Below, one piece after another: positions 1 to 10,870 of a stretch of 64,000 bases of DNA. The notes under the pieces were generated by a model, which did no database searches, was not told where the DNA came from, and saw only the letters and a program-made list of their open reading frames with translations. The translations under genes were made by a program, and so were the position numbers. The stretch covers positions 1,550,001 to 1,614,000 of the forward strand of contig NC_135252.1 of NCBI RefSeq assembly GCF_964204865.1. The letters are read 5' to 3'. Within the stretch, counting starts at the first letter, position 1. Each line of letters starts with the position of its first letter. This DNA comes from Styela clava. Lineage: Eukaryota; Chordata; Ascidiacea; Stolidobranchia; Styelidae.

Positions 1-716
1 ATAATGATTCCATGTTTTTTGTATTCCTGCGCAAGAGAAACCGACAAGGTATCATCAAAGCGCTTTGTTGCTGCATATGTTGTGAGAATGGGACTGACAA
101 GAGCAGCCGACATAGAAGAGATGTTTATAATCAAACCTTTTTTTCGAACGATCATACTGGGAAGAACAAGTTCCATCATTTTCACTCTGGATGATGCGTT
201 GCAGTGTATCAGATTAGATACTGATTTTGAAAGAGCTTCGCCAGGTTTTTGAGATTTATGAAATACATCTACACCACCTGTAGGCATACCAACGTTATTA
301 ACCATAATTCCTACATCTAAATCTTTCATTGCGTCTGATATTACGTTATATGGATCACCAGAGCCTAGCGAATGATCAAAATTGGTGAAGTCGAACACTA
401 ATATTTTTGTCTCAACTTTGTAAGAGCGTTCAATTTCTTCAGCTACCCTTTTCAATTTTTCCAAATTTCTGCTGATCAGAAATATATTGATTTTCCGCTT
501 TGCAAGCTCGAGTGCTATTGCTTTCCCAATGCCATCCGTGGACCCTGTAACAATCGCCCACTTTCCAAATTTTACCAAATCCTCAGGTGAATCAAAGAAG
601 TGTATGACGCAAAACTTGTACAACTTATTCAAAGCTTCAAATACCATAGCAATCATAGAGATGATTCCGAATACGTAAAAAAATGACCCATCAGTGATAA
701 CATTCTCAAAAGCCAT
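1..716 (-). CDS. SDR-family reductase, HSD17B12-like (copy 1, 3' end outside window)
   Basis: Reads open from an ATG at 716 down to the window edge, about 238 codons with no intron. Nearly every stretch aligns with the intact copy at 2845-3810: an N-terminal hydrophobic segment, the NADP-binding TGSTDGIG, the NNVG motif, the INISSMS serine region and the YAATK catalytic Tyr/Lys pair. Proteins of this family (17-beta-HSD12 / 3-ketoacyl-CoA reductase) reduce 3-keto groups of very-long-chain acyl-CoAs or steroids at the ER membrane; that role is inferred from family. All catalytic residues I can see are kept, so it is probably a working gene. The C-terminal quarter lies beyond base 1. The same ATG context is used in the intact copy. 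Confidence 0.85.
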   Translation of the reverse strand, partial: MAFENVITDGSFFYVFGIISMIAMVFEALNKLYKFCVIHFFDSPEDLVKFGKWAIVTGSTDGIGKAIALELAKRKINIFLISRNLEKLKRVAEEIERSYKVETKILVFDFTNFDHSLGSGDPYNVISDAMKDLDVGIMVNNVGMPTGGVDVFHKSQKPGEALSKSVSNLIHCNASSRVKMMELVLPSMIVRKKGLIINISSMSAALVSPILTTYAATKRFDDTLSVSLAQEYKKHGII

Positions 717-2844
717 GTCTGTTTATGCTGTATATTTCTGTAATAATTACAGAATATTATGTCCATTTACTTAATCAACATGATATCAAATTTATCATAT
801 GCTGAATCTAAACTATATTCTTTATACTCGAAAATGCGCCAACTCTGTGTAACTGTGTAAGAAAATCAGGTGAAAATATGATATTGAGAACGAAACACAA
901 ACTTATATGGCTGGATATAAAGCAATCCTGGGTTTAATGGTCAAGAAATGCAGTGCAGATGAGAGTAATATTTCTTCTATTACGATAAAATCATGTTAAC
1001 CTACCATAATTGATTGCATGGAAGGCAAGAAGTATTCTGGGGGGTAACAGATGGCAATAGATGTATGACCGGTAGCGAAAAATCATGAAAATCCAGCAAC
1101 CGGATATGCACAACACTATCTACGATGCAGCAGTAAATTTTTGTTTATCAAGGCCATCGTTGCCAGATCGCAGTGATATAAAGCCAGGTTTAGACACAAA
1201 AGGAAAAATCATCAATTTTCCAAAAGCCCCATGATTTGAAACTCTTGGCACAATGGTAGGTTTGCAATTTTCTAATTTAGAACCAAATGATATAGAACTA
1301 GCTCTTTTTTGCAATTGTCGTGTTCAAAGACTGTGGCGCCAGATTTAATACTATCCTCAATATTGTAACTGGAAACAGAACACTTTCTTAATCTATGTAA
1401 CGTATGCGAAGGTCTTTCTAAACTCAAATAGAACCAGTCATGTCGCTTAATGGCTTCATTAGCACGGATACAGCTTAAATTTTATTGTGAGGAATACTCG
1501 CCTATGCGGTCTTGCTCAATGGTAATGAAGCGCGCAATGGTAAGGACTTTTAGCTGAGAATTTTAAAATCAAAATCCTCATTTCATTTAAAATACCGTTT
1601 TAACACGAATCACTTCCCCTCGTATTCAACTATCAGTCAAATTCCAATATATATAGAACAAAACTAACACAATGACTTTGAGTTTTGTTCATGAAAGAAA
1701 TATGAGCTACATATACTACAGTAAACAGCAACCTTTTGTATTGCTCGGCGAAGCGTCTGAGCGTGATATGAAAACACCCTACATCGCATAGCTGATTGAT
1801 TACCTTAAATGCCTCAAGGTTATTGGCGGTCACGGCTTCTACGCCACCCAAAAAATAATTTGTAATTCCCATATTTGAAATCATCATGCTAATTGCTTTT
1901 AAAGCCCAAGTTGTTTTCACGTCGAAGTAATTTTGGCATTCCAAGCAGACCTAGCTTTTATCAATATATTCTCAATTTAACCACTGGAAGTTCTAATTTC
2001 ATTTGAACAGGCAAACCTACGAACATATTCCAATATTTTCGCACCCCATGTTATCCTAAATTAAGGAAAATCATAATTTTATTCCGACATCAAATAACCG
2101 TTGTATCGGAATCAAAATGTAAAAATAATTTTCCGATTGAACTATCACACAATTGCGCTAAAGTCCAAACACGACATGCTATGATTATTTCAAGTTCTAA
2201 GTATATCTGTATAAATATATATGCGATAAATGCAGCGCTGTAATTACATTGCGTTCCTTAGTACATGCTACGCTACAGGCACATTATTTATTCAAAGTAA
2301 ATATTTAACTTACAATACAACGCTTATCTATTTCACTGGTGAATTGTTTCGAATATTGGAATGCCTCACTTCTGGTATTGTGACCCGACTCTGAACCTAA
2401 CGTACAAAATACACTTATTCAACTCGTTATACATGCAGCTAAGCAAGAAAACCCGAAAGCTTTCAATAATGAACAATACAACGTGCAAAATATTGTCTTC
2501 ATCAAAAACCTACTATCTGATTGTTCAGCACGCAGGCTTTATCATGGCGCAGGAAGCTTGGCCGGAAAGCGTAGTAATTTACTACTCGTTGAATCAAAGA
2601 TTGATTTAGTCTAGAAATTGAAATGACTAATATGTATTAGACTAAGATAGTTAGACTAATATGTATCAGACTAAGATTCGTATTGCAGTTAATAAATGAT
2701 TCCACTCCGAACAAGTTTTGTCTAAACGAGAGGAGAGAGACATTAACGAAACAAGCCACAACAAAGCGAAACAGAAAAATGGTATACTCAAATCGTTCAA
2801 CCGTTTAAATATCCAGCATGAAGCAATCTAAGTTATATTATATT
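717..2844. other. Spacer between HSD-like copies 1 and 2
   Basis: No gene I can support. Parts are paralogous to the DNA upstream of copy 2. The block around 2239-2330, with cttagtacatgctacgc, matches 4259-4345. The block 2490-2610 matches 5100-5170 plus the bases after the MITE at 5406. The duplication unit therefore included upstream flanks. A minus-strand open frame at 1633-1944 (103 codons) has no recognisable domain. Confidence 0.5.
2625..2677. repeat. Short direct repeat, two 24-bp units
   Basis: Two copies of gactaatatgtattagacta plus aagat at 2625-2648 and 2654-2677, differing by one base. They lie just downstream of the intact HSD-like gene (on its 3' side). Confidence 0.7.
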
Positions 2845-3810
2845 CTATGTTCTTAATTTTTCTCCAAGCTCCGTGATCTTTCTGATTATAGCGCGTGACG
2901 TAATATGCTCTGGAACAAGCATGATTAACCATCTTGAAATTGTGTGTGGCCAGTAGCCATTCGTCCAATCGAACTTTCCAATAGTTTTCATCATATGATG
3001 GACGTATGTTGTAGCGGTGGGAAAAAATAAATTTGCAGATGACCCTAAAGGTTCGGTCATATTAGTTTGCACAAATCCTGGTTGAATACTTTGGATAATG
3101 ATGCCATGCTTTCTGTATTCCTGCGCAAGAGAAACCGATAAGGTATCATCAAAGCGCTTTGTTGCAGCATAGGTCGCGAGAATGGGACTGACAAGAGCAG
3201 CCGACATAGAAGAGATGTTAATAATCAAACCTCTTTTTCTGGTGATCATACTGGGAAGAACAAGTTCCATCATTTTAACTCTGGATGATGCGTTGCAGTG
3301 GATCACATTAGATACTGATTTCGATTGATCATCGCCAGATTTTTGAGATTTATGAAATACATTTGCACCTCCTGCAGCCATACCAACGTTATTAACCATA
3401 ATTCCTACATCTAAATCTTTCATGGCTTGAGATATTACGTTATATGGATCACCAGTGCCTGATGAATGATCAAAATTGGTGAAGTCGAACACTAATATCT
3501 TTGTCTCAACATTGTAAGCACGTTCAACTTCGGCTGCAACCTTTGATAATTTTTCCAAATTCCTGCTGATGAGAAAAATATTGATTCCCCGCTTTGCGAG
3601 CTCACGCGCTATCGCTTTCCCAATGCCATCCGTTGATCCTGTAACAATCGCCCATTTTCCAAATTTTACCAAATGCACGGGCGAATCAAAGAAGTGTATG
3701 GCGCAGAACTTGTACAACTTGTTCAAAGCTTCGACTACCAGTGTCATCGTCGTGATGATCCCGAGTATATGTAAAAATAAACTATCAGTTATATCATCGT
3801 TAAAAGCCAT
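2845..3810 (-). CDS. SDR-family reductase, HSD17B12-like (copy 2, intact, single exon)
   Basis: 321 codons in one exon, close to the roughly 310 aa usual for HSD17B12 / 3-ketoacyl-CoA reductases. Residues 11-30 are hydrophobic (ER membrane anchor). TGSTDGIG at 57-64 is the cofactor loop, NNVG at 140-143 is the structural motif, Ser200/201 with Tyr214 and Lys218 (YAATK) form the catalytic set, and QPGFV follows at 243-247. Family knowledge: NADPH-dependent reduction of 3-ketoacyl-CoA in fatty acid elongation, or of 17-keto steroids. The active tyrosine is present, unlike the inactive HSDL1 branch. The substrate cannot be told from sequence. Lack of introns suggests either family-wide intron loss or a retrocopy that was later duplicated in tandem. 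Copies 1 and 3 flank it in the same orientation. Confidence 0.92.
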   Translation of the reverse strand: MAFNDDITDSLFLHILGIITTMTLVVEALNKLYKFCAIHFFDSPVHLVKFGKWAIVTGSTDGIGKAIARELAKRGINIFLISRNLEKLSKVAAEVERAYNVETKILVFDFTNFDHSSGTGDPYNVISQAMKDLDVGIMVNNVGMAAGGANVFHKSQKSGDDQSKSVSNVIHCNASSRVKMMELVLPSMITRKRGLIINISSMSAALVSPILATYAATKRFDDTLSVSLAQEYRKHGIIIQSIQPGFVQTNMTEPLGSSANLFFPTATTYVHHMMKTIGKFDWTNGYWPHTISRWLIMLVPEHITSRAIIRKITELGEKLRT

Positions 3811-5169
3811 TACTATGTTTATGCTTGAATTTATCTGAAGTCATGAATGCGAAATATTACGTACGTTTGGTAGATCAGTATATATGTAATGAGATTTACC
3901 TTGAGCAAAGACTTTAAACTACATTCTTCACCTTCCCAAATAAGTTAACATATGAAGCAAACGATGCAATAATTTTCCACCTGCAAAATACTACTTACTA
4001 TCAATGAAACTTCTATTTTTTCTTTGTTATTTTCTTATGAAACTACCCTCGATCCAATATACAGTGACTAGATAAATTTAATTGATGTCTCGAGATAAGA
4101 TTGGCTAAAGTGTTGTTAATAAGTGAACGAAATTTGAAATCGCAGAGTGACTTTCTAGTAGCCAGCTTTAATATTATAACGAAAGTTTCTATTTAATTCA
4201 GACTTACGAGGTCGCAATCTGTACTCAACTATTCTTAAAGTAGGAAATTTATACCTGTGGCGCTGCATGAGTTTCAACACTATTCGCAATGTGTTACATT
4301 GTGTTTCTTAGTACATGCTACGCGATAAGCAACTCATTAATTAATACAATGTCAATATTTATTTTTCAACAAAGTTATCATATACTTTACCGACAGGCAT
4401 ATTTTCGGCCCAGCTCTATTCCTAGACAACTATAAAGCTAAAGTATGGTAGACTATAAAGGTATCCCAGTTTATTCAAAGAGTGATACATATCAGCCGCG
4501 TAAAAGAAAAAGCATTTCAGAAAACGGGAAGGGTTCGGAGGTCAACACTCTTGCAGGGCAATTTGTAAGAGCATAGCAAAAAAATCCGGTAGCTTGCAAA
4601 ATAAACAATGAATCCGGTGATCATCGAGTCACAAATATTATAAAGAGAAATTTGTCATGTTTACAGAACAAATACAATGAGACTTCCAAATAATGACATC
4701 AATATATGCAGCAAGTAAGTCATAGTACTGTTTTCAAAGCAAGTTTCATGAATGAAAAAGTATAATAGAATATGCGATATATGTGTCGTTGGAGTATGCA
4801 ATACGTGAGTAAGGTGGTAATAATTCAATTGCGGGTGTCATTAGAACAAAGAAAAAGTGACGCTATTGAATTACCTTGACATAAACATTTCTCGCAACTT
4901 GGTTACAGCCGTCCCATTTGGAGGTGCGCGAAACAAGAGGGAAGGAGAACATTTTTGGGGTAGCCTATGCGAGAACTGGATGCTACTCTTCTTTTTCACA
5001 ATAAAAATATTGTTTTTGACCCATTCATTAAAAATTCAATTCTTACCTGCAATACAAGGTACAAAGCATGCCATGGTCTTTAAAGCAAATCTCAATACCT
5101 GATTGTTATTGTTCAGCACGTCAGGCTTCATCATGTGGATATGCTGGCACTCTTCCAGGAAGCGTAGTG
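3811..5169. other. 5' flank of HSD-like copy 2
   Basis: AT-rich spacer without a supported gene. It would hold the promoter of the minus-strand gene ending at 3810. Paralogous to parts of 2239-2610, as described for the previous spacer. Confidence 0.5.
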
Positions 5170-5405
5170 GGGGCTCCCGAAGTATGCGAACCAAGATGGC
5201 GGACATCGGAATGTAATATGTGTACTAGGTTAGGGTTAGGCCATAATTTTAGGTATAAATACTACGGGAGGCTCTTGGCTAGTCTTCGAACAGATAATAG
5301 GACTAAAATAAGGAAAATTGAAAAAAAATTATCGCCTAACCCTAACCTGTTACCCATGTTACGTTCCGATGTCCGCCATCTTGGTTCGCATACTTCGGGA
5401 GCACC
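5170..5405. mobile_element. 236-bp MITE with long terminal inverted repeats
   Basis: The left end begins ggggctcccgaagtatgcga and continues through aagatggcggacatcgg. The right end is its reverse complement for about 45 bp with only a couple of mismatches. The element is flanked by a perfect 8-bp duplication gcgtagtg (5162-5169 and 5406-5413), which fits hAT-type integration. It has no coding capacity. A paralogous site at about 2565-2580 lacks the element and has a single gcgtagt, which shows the insertion is younger than the HSD-region duplication. Both arms also carry ctaaccctaacc next to the TIR. Confidence 0.9.
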
Positions 5406-5462
5406 GCGTAGTGATTTAATTAAAGGTTGGATCAACGGTTGATGCAGTTGTTTTGTCTATGC

Positions 5463-6693
5463 CAGCGTTTCCCAACCTTTTTTGGTCGCGGACTATTTTC
5501 TCATCGGCGAAAACCTTTACGGACTCAAGGTGCGTTTATTGCAACCGTACTCTGTGCGAAGAAGCAATAAAACCAAACACAACAGAAGTTCAAAATCGGA
5601 AATTCGCCGCAATTACGCGTTCGTTAAAAGAGCCGACTTTTTTAGTGTATAATGGCCTTTACTGTCGCACAATATTCAACACACGATAACGACGAAAATT
5701 CTTTTCATTGTAATTTAATAGTGTTCAACACGCGGCTGTGTCGACTTACGACAAGATAGGAGCATCCGCTTTACATTTCCAGAAGATACAACTTGATTTA
5801 GTACTTATTAAAAATATATTTGAAGTATATTAGTAAATCAAAAATACATATTAATCGCCTTGCTTGTTATTAATTTAATTGTGATCATGTCTATTTGAGG
5901 TTGTGTTAACGAAATAAAGGTATTACATACTACTCAGAAAATATCATGACAATCCGCAGACACAAAAATGCGTGGTAAAGTGCCCAATTATTTTTCTTCT
6001 GATTCGTATTTTTGTCAATTCGACAAATCTGAGCCGTTCGTACAACACTTACGGCACTTTAGTACTGTACGTACCAATGTAGAGGCAGTAAAGCAAAGAA
6101 TCTTGAGGGATAATGCCCTGGTTCTTATAGAACGTAGCACCCGAAATTTTGAGATTTGCATGTCCAAAAAACCGTTTTTAATCGGTCGCGGGCCATCATA
6201 AAACAAAACTTATGGTGTTCTCGTTTTAATTTTAGTATTCTGTATTGCCGCTTTTCAATTTAGAAAAATTGTGGTTGCCACCATTGACATCTACCAGAAA
6301 AAAATATTTATTCTTCGTTGTTTGAATTCGCGAGAAAATCTATAGACGCGTGTGCCGTCGTGTTTTGGTCGGAAATCCGCAAGTGAATTGTGAAATCTAA
6401 TCGTTTGTTTAGGCGACGCGCAAGTGACCCGTCGCGTCAGCTGTTACTAAAGATTCCAATTGTAAATTGCTATTCTAATAGTTGAATATTCAATTATATG
6501 CCCAGCCCTACTTAGTAACCAGTAATTATTGACTCGATTAATGTTATGTGAATAAACTTGCTTTTTATGTTTTGTGTAAATTCTAACGTAAATCGTAACT
6601 TGGCTGATAGTTAATTTCTGGCACGTGCGGGCGGACTCATTCAAACGCTCCACGGACTCATTTGAGACCGCGGACTCGGGTTGGGAAACACTG
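5463..6693. mobile_element. hAT-type transposon, 1.2 kb, non-autonomous
   Basis: Ends cagcgtttcccaacc and (reverse complement) cagtgtttcccaacc, a 15-bp TIR with one mismatch. Flanked by the 8-bp duplication gtctatgc at 5455-5462 and 6694-6701. Several small open frames lie inside (for example 5968-6201, 77 codons), but none shows transposase motifs. It lies 57 bp from the MITE to its left. Confidence 0.88.
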
Positions 6694-6930
6694 GTCTATG
6701 CAAATAGTCGTCCCTACAACACCACGGAAAAAAGCACGGCTTCTAAAGCATAGGATATAAAGACATATATACTTGTTACAGCCGACATGAACATCAATCA
6801 GGCGCATTCCATAATACTACATTCACATATAAAATACAAAACTGCGGTTATATGCAAAATGTCGATGTATTATTGAAAATTTAAAAATCTTTCTATCGCA
6901 AACGATCTGCCTTGATTGTTTGCTCTGGAA

Positions 6931-7386
6931 TAGGGGTCTCAAACTCAATTTACCTGGGGGCCGCCGAGACGGAGCTTTAGTGAGTCCGGGCCGCATCCGT
7001 TTAAACTTAAAAAGTTAAATATTTTTTACTGTTTTTCTATACGCAAAACATGTTAAAAACATAAATGTAAGTAATTTCGCGATGGACCTTTCCCCGATCA
7101 TCTACTTCCTTGTTTATTCCGCAACATGAGCTAATCAGCAAGACGCAACAAGTGACGTAACAATAGACTTTTTCGCAAATGCTCAGATACTTGTCACTCA
7201 GAAATATTTTCAGGCGTGTTTATAAACATTACCCCGTTTTTGCATGCTATTTGTTAGTTTAGGGTTGTGTTTCAGAAATTCAAGTATGGATCAAAGAACT
7301 CAATGATCATTCTGATTGCTTGGGCGTCGTAGCTTAATTGCCGTAATCAAAAATTAGGCCCGCGGGCCGCGAGTTTGAGACCCCTG
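6931..7386. mobile_element. hAT MITE, 456 bp
   Basis: Terminal repeats taggggtctcaaactc and, on the other strand, caggggtctcaaactc. The 8-bp duplication ctctggaa is at 6923-6930 and 7387-7394. Subterminal GC-rich ggcccgcgggccgc is typical of a widespread animal hAT family. The internal stretch around 7225-7350 is related to 32040-32170 inside the element in the Ig-EGF-ZP array. Confidence 0.9.
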
Positions 7387-7394
7387 CTCTGGAA

Positions 7395-10011
7395 CGTCTT
7401 GGTGCGATTTTCCATAAGGAAATGAGACATAAGGGAAATTAGGCTTCAATCAATTCTCGGATCTCGCACTTTGGGGTCTATGTGATTCGTCTTCACTTCG
7501 GAATTGTTTGTGATTACCTCTCCAAAATTAATAAAAATTATTTGTAGCGGTTCTGCAACCTCTCTCGTGCAACGCGAAAGTCGAAAGTTTTTGGCCGTAC
7601 CGTACACTAGAGCAGCTGGGGTCGGTACTGTTTCTCTCTGGCTTTCGTTGCGATATATTTGAGTGTCGCTGTCTTTTTTTTATCTAAGTAACAACAAATC
7701 TAGGAATTATTATATTTTTCTATTTCTGGACATTTTTGTCATAGAACCGTACAAAAAATGGAAGGATAATTTTATCTATCAATAGTGTTTTGTCTATCAG
7801 TAATGTTCTTAAATTCAACTTACCATCCAATCTACTTGAATGGTTAGAGTACATCTCTAACTACAATTTCGAATTTCATGCAACTCAACATTTTATTTAT
7901 AACGCCGTGTCACATTTATCATATTTTTAAATAAATATTCATTTATCATTCCATGAAGATTTAGTGATTTTAAGATGCGATAAGATATAGACATTATGGA
8001 ATTTTATTTTTTGCAGCTATAGCGAAACCTGATTATGAATGTCATTTCCACACTTTTTGTTATTGACTGCAATCTTTGTTGATGTGCAACGTAATTGATC
8101 AGTCACCTTGGCAATATTCAGGAGAAAAGAAAGATTTGAACAAATAGGTTGTTTTTATCATAGTAAGGGAATGTGAAGGTTTGGAAACTTCTTTCTTTTG
8201 CATCTTTTGAGCCATATAGCATTCATTTGACATTAAGAAGGGCGTACATGTAAGTTTTATTCAGCGACTAAGAAATTCTGAGCGACACACATTTTACCAC
8301 CAAAATGCTTTAAAAATACGTTTGTCAAGTGTCCCACTGCACCTCACTAGTGGGGCACATTTAGACACACCCTAGTGCACAATGAGTATTCTATTAAATT
8401 CAACCATATATGCCGTTAAAAATTAGCAAGCAATCAGAACCATCATCTAAAGAAGTCTGGGACTTCAAATTTGGAGATTTAATATTTTTGAAATCGATTT
8501 TTAACCAAAAATTTCAAGTCTCTCTCTAAATAATTCTAATTCCTAAAAAAAAAAATTTCCGCATTGACAACCAAAAACCTCTTTGGCGACATACGTATCT
8601 AAAGAGCCTGCCATTGTGAACTCGGTGAATATTTTTATACTTAAATCGTTTCGTTCAATTGAAAATAAGTTTCAAAACGGACAGTGGTTTGTCCTGTTGA
8701 AAAAAGAAAAGATTGAGATGACGACATTTTAGTTTCAAAACGAATTCCATTTCATAGTTGCGTCGCTCTGCACGGCCGCTGCCAGTTTGCGGGAACGTCG
8801 TACCTCACCAAAATACGGCGTCGAACATCAACACGCATCCTGATTCCGAATAGAGTATGAGTGCTGATTTTCCACTGTGTTCCACGTATCACGTAACCTA
8901 ATAAGTTGGACAAAAATAAAACATTTTGCTGCTCCTTTTAGCGACAGTAGCTTGGCTTTTCCAATTGCCAGCGATTTTTTCATAATTTCACTGAGCGTGA
9001 GCTCGAAATTTGTTTTCAAATTATAAGACTTGGAACTCGTAAAATATTTATAAAATATTAAGCAAGTGGGTCCATTTTTTATTTGACAAAAAATGCTTTC
9101 AATACAAATTTTCAAATGTTTTAGGGCTGCCTAATTTCATCGTCAAGCTCCACTATTGTCGACCCAGACATAACAGAACAAAACATGTTTCTGTCGCATC
9201 AAGCTTATAACACGCTTCTTAAAGCGTGATTTTGATGTAACATTGCGTTGCGATAGTACACCACACAAGATGATTTCAATCTGAAATATACTCAGCCTAA
9301 GGTTTACTCTTAAATTTTATTGTGAACAGCTGTTTGAGATTTCGTGGTAAGGTTTCTCGTGAGCCACATGCTTTGTACATCGCTGTTCCTAACGAAGGCA
9401 ATATTTGAAAGAAAGAAAAAAACACTCCAACTCTGAAGTAACACTTGATTACAGAAGCGACATGGGGTGGGATTCCTACACCCTTCCCTCTCTGTACGAG
9501 GTTAATTTTCATATTTAGAAATATTGATTAAAACAAAGGCCATTAAGATTTTTGCTAACAGGGACCAATGTTTAGTTTTGCGTGTCTAAATGGCAGGATA
9601 GCCAACATGTTATCCAGTCTGGATACCTTTCATTTCGATTCGCACACATTCTTAGCTAGACTTAATTAACGCGTTTTGCTGTTTGTTTGCAACTGAAAAT
9701 AAAGCGTTTTATCCGTTATAAGTGATTAATTACACATTGATTAAGCAGAATGTTGTGTTCACACCAGACGCCTTAAACGCATCGTATCTAAGTAATCCCC
9801 AATGATGATCGCCCACACGATAGCAATATAAGCATAGATGTTTTGAAGCTACTTAAAATGTACGTTTTGTAGTATGAATTCAACTATCTTAGACTCGATG
9901 AATTTCTTGGCACAATTATATCTCTTGTCAACGTCAGTAGAAATTTCATAAGTATTTTTATTGGATTTGTTGCAGCCCACTGTCTAAAGTCGGTGACGAC
10001 GTCTTGTTTTG
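7395..10011. other. Intergenic, no gene recognised
   Basis: AT-rich DNA with only short chance frames on both strands (for example 8828-9115 minus, 9297-9512 minus). None has a domain, a signal peptide or a splice context that I would defend. Confidence 0.4.
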
Positions 10012-10870
10012 TCATTCTCCAAAAGCCTTGAACGTACGTCTCAAACTTCGTGCCAAATTCCCTTCCGGCAAACTTGTATAAAACCAACGAACAATGGCAT
10101 GTACCCAATAGCCTGACGTCACATCTGCCTTTCCCAGAGTTTTCATCATATGTCGGGCAAACGTAGCAGCATTTGGTACCGCCAAAATTGCATTTTTTAT
10201 GACTACTTTTGTTAAATTGGTGAACACAAATCCTGGTTGAATACTCTGAATCACGATTCCATATTTTCGATACTCGTATCGTCAAAACGTTTCGATGCCG
10301 CATAAGTTGAAACAATGGGATGAGGGTGAGACGCCGACATTGACGAGATGTTGACAACCAATCCTCGCTTGCGTGCCACCATCCCAGAGAGAATTATTTC
10401 AGTCATTTTTGCCCTGGAAGACGCCTTGCTATGAATTTGATTGTTTGTTGCAATGGAAAGAGTTTGGTTAGGTCTATGTGATAGATGAAACTCCTTCACA
10501 TCTCCCGCTGGCATTCCAACATTATTCACGAGTATTCCAACATCAAGTTTTTCAAAAGCTTGTGATATGGAATCATATGGTGAAACATTATTGATGGTAT
10601 CAAACCGAATGTAGTTGAACTTCAAAAACTTAGTTTCAACATTATATAATTCCTCAATTTCTCTGGCAACCCTTTTCAATTTTTCTTGATTTTTACTTAT
10701 CAGAAAAATGTTGATTCCCCGATGGGCAAGTTGATCTGCGATTGCTCTTCCGATTCCGTCAGTTGCACCTGTAACAACTGCTCATTTGCCAAGTTTTTTC
10801 GAAATTTATTGGCGAATCTGTAACATACGTTAACAAAAACGTGTATAGTCCATAAAACTTTTAACAGTTA
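10012..10870 (-). pseudogene. HSD17B12-like SDR pseudogene (copy 3)
   Basis: The same protein as the two neighbours, recognisable from the cofactor loop (TGATDGIG) to a stop at 10012, but broken. (1) The Trp codon before the cofactor strand is TGA (bases 10782-10784). (2) A one-base frame change lies just upstream of this, near 10800. (3) A 22-base deletion at 10275/10276 removes the residues after YAASKRFDDT and shifts the frame, after which EYRKYG..IQSIQPGF continues in another frame. NNVG, INISSMS and the catalytic Tyr/Lys are still readable. It is more diverged from copies 1 and 2 than these are from each other, so it is an older duplicate. Confidence 0.88.

Noticed and set aside
1633-1944. 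103-codon minus-strand open frame as a gene
   Set aside because: No domain, no signal peptide, no paralogue beside the other HSD copies, and AT-rich DNA gives such frames by chance.
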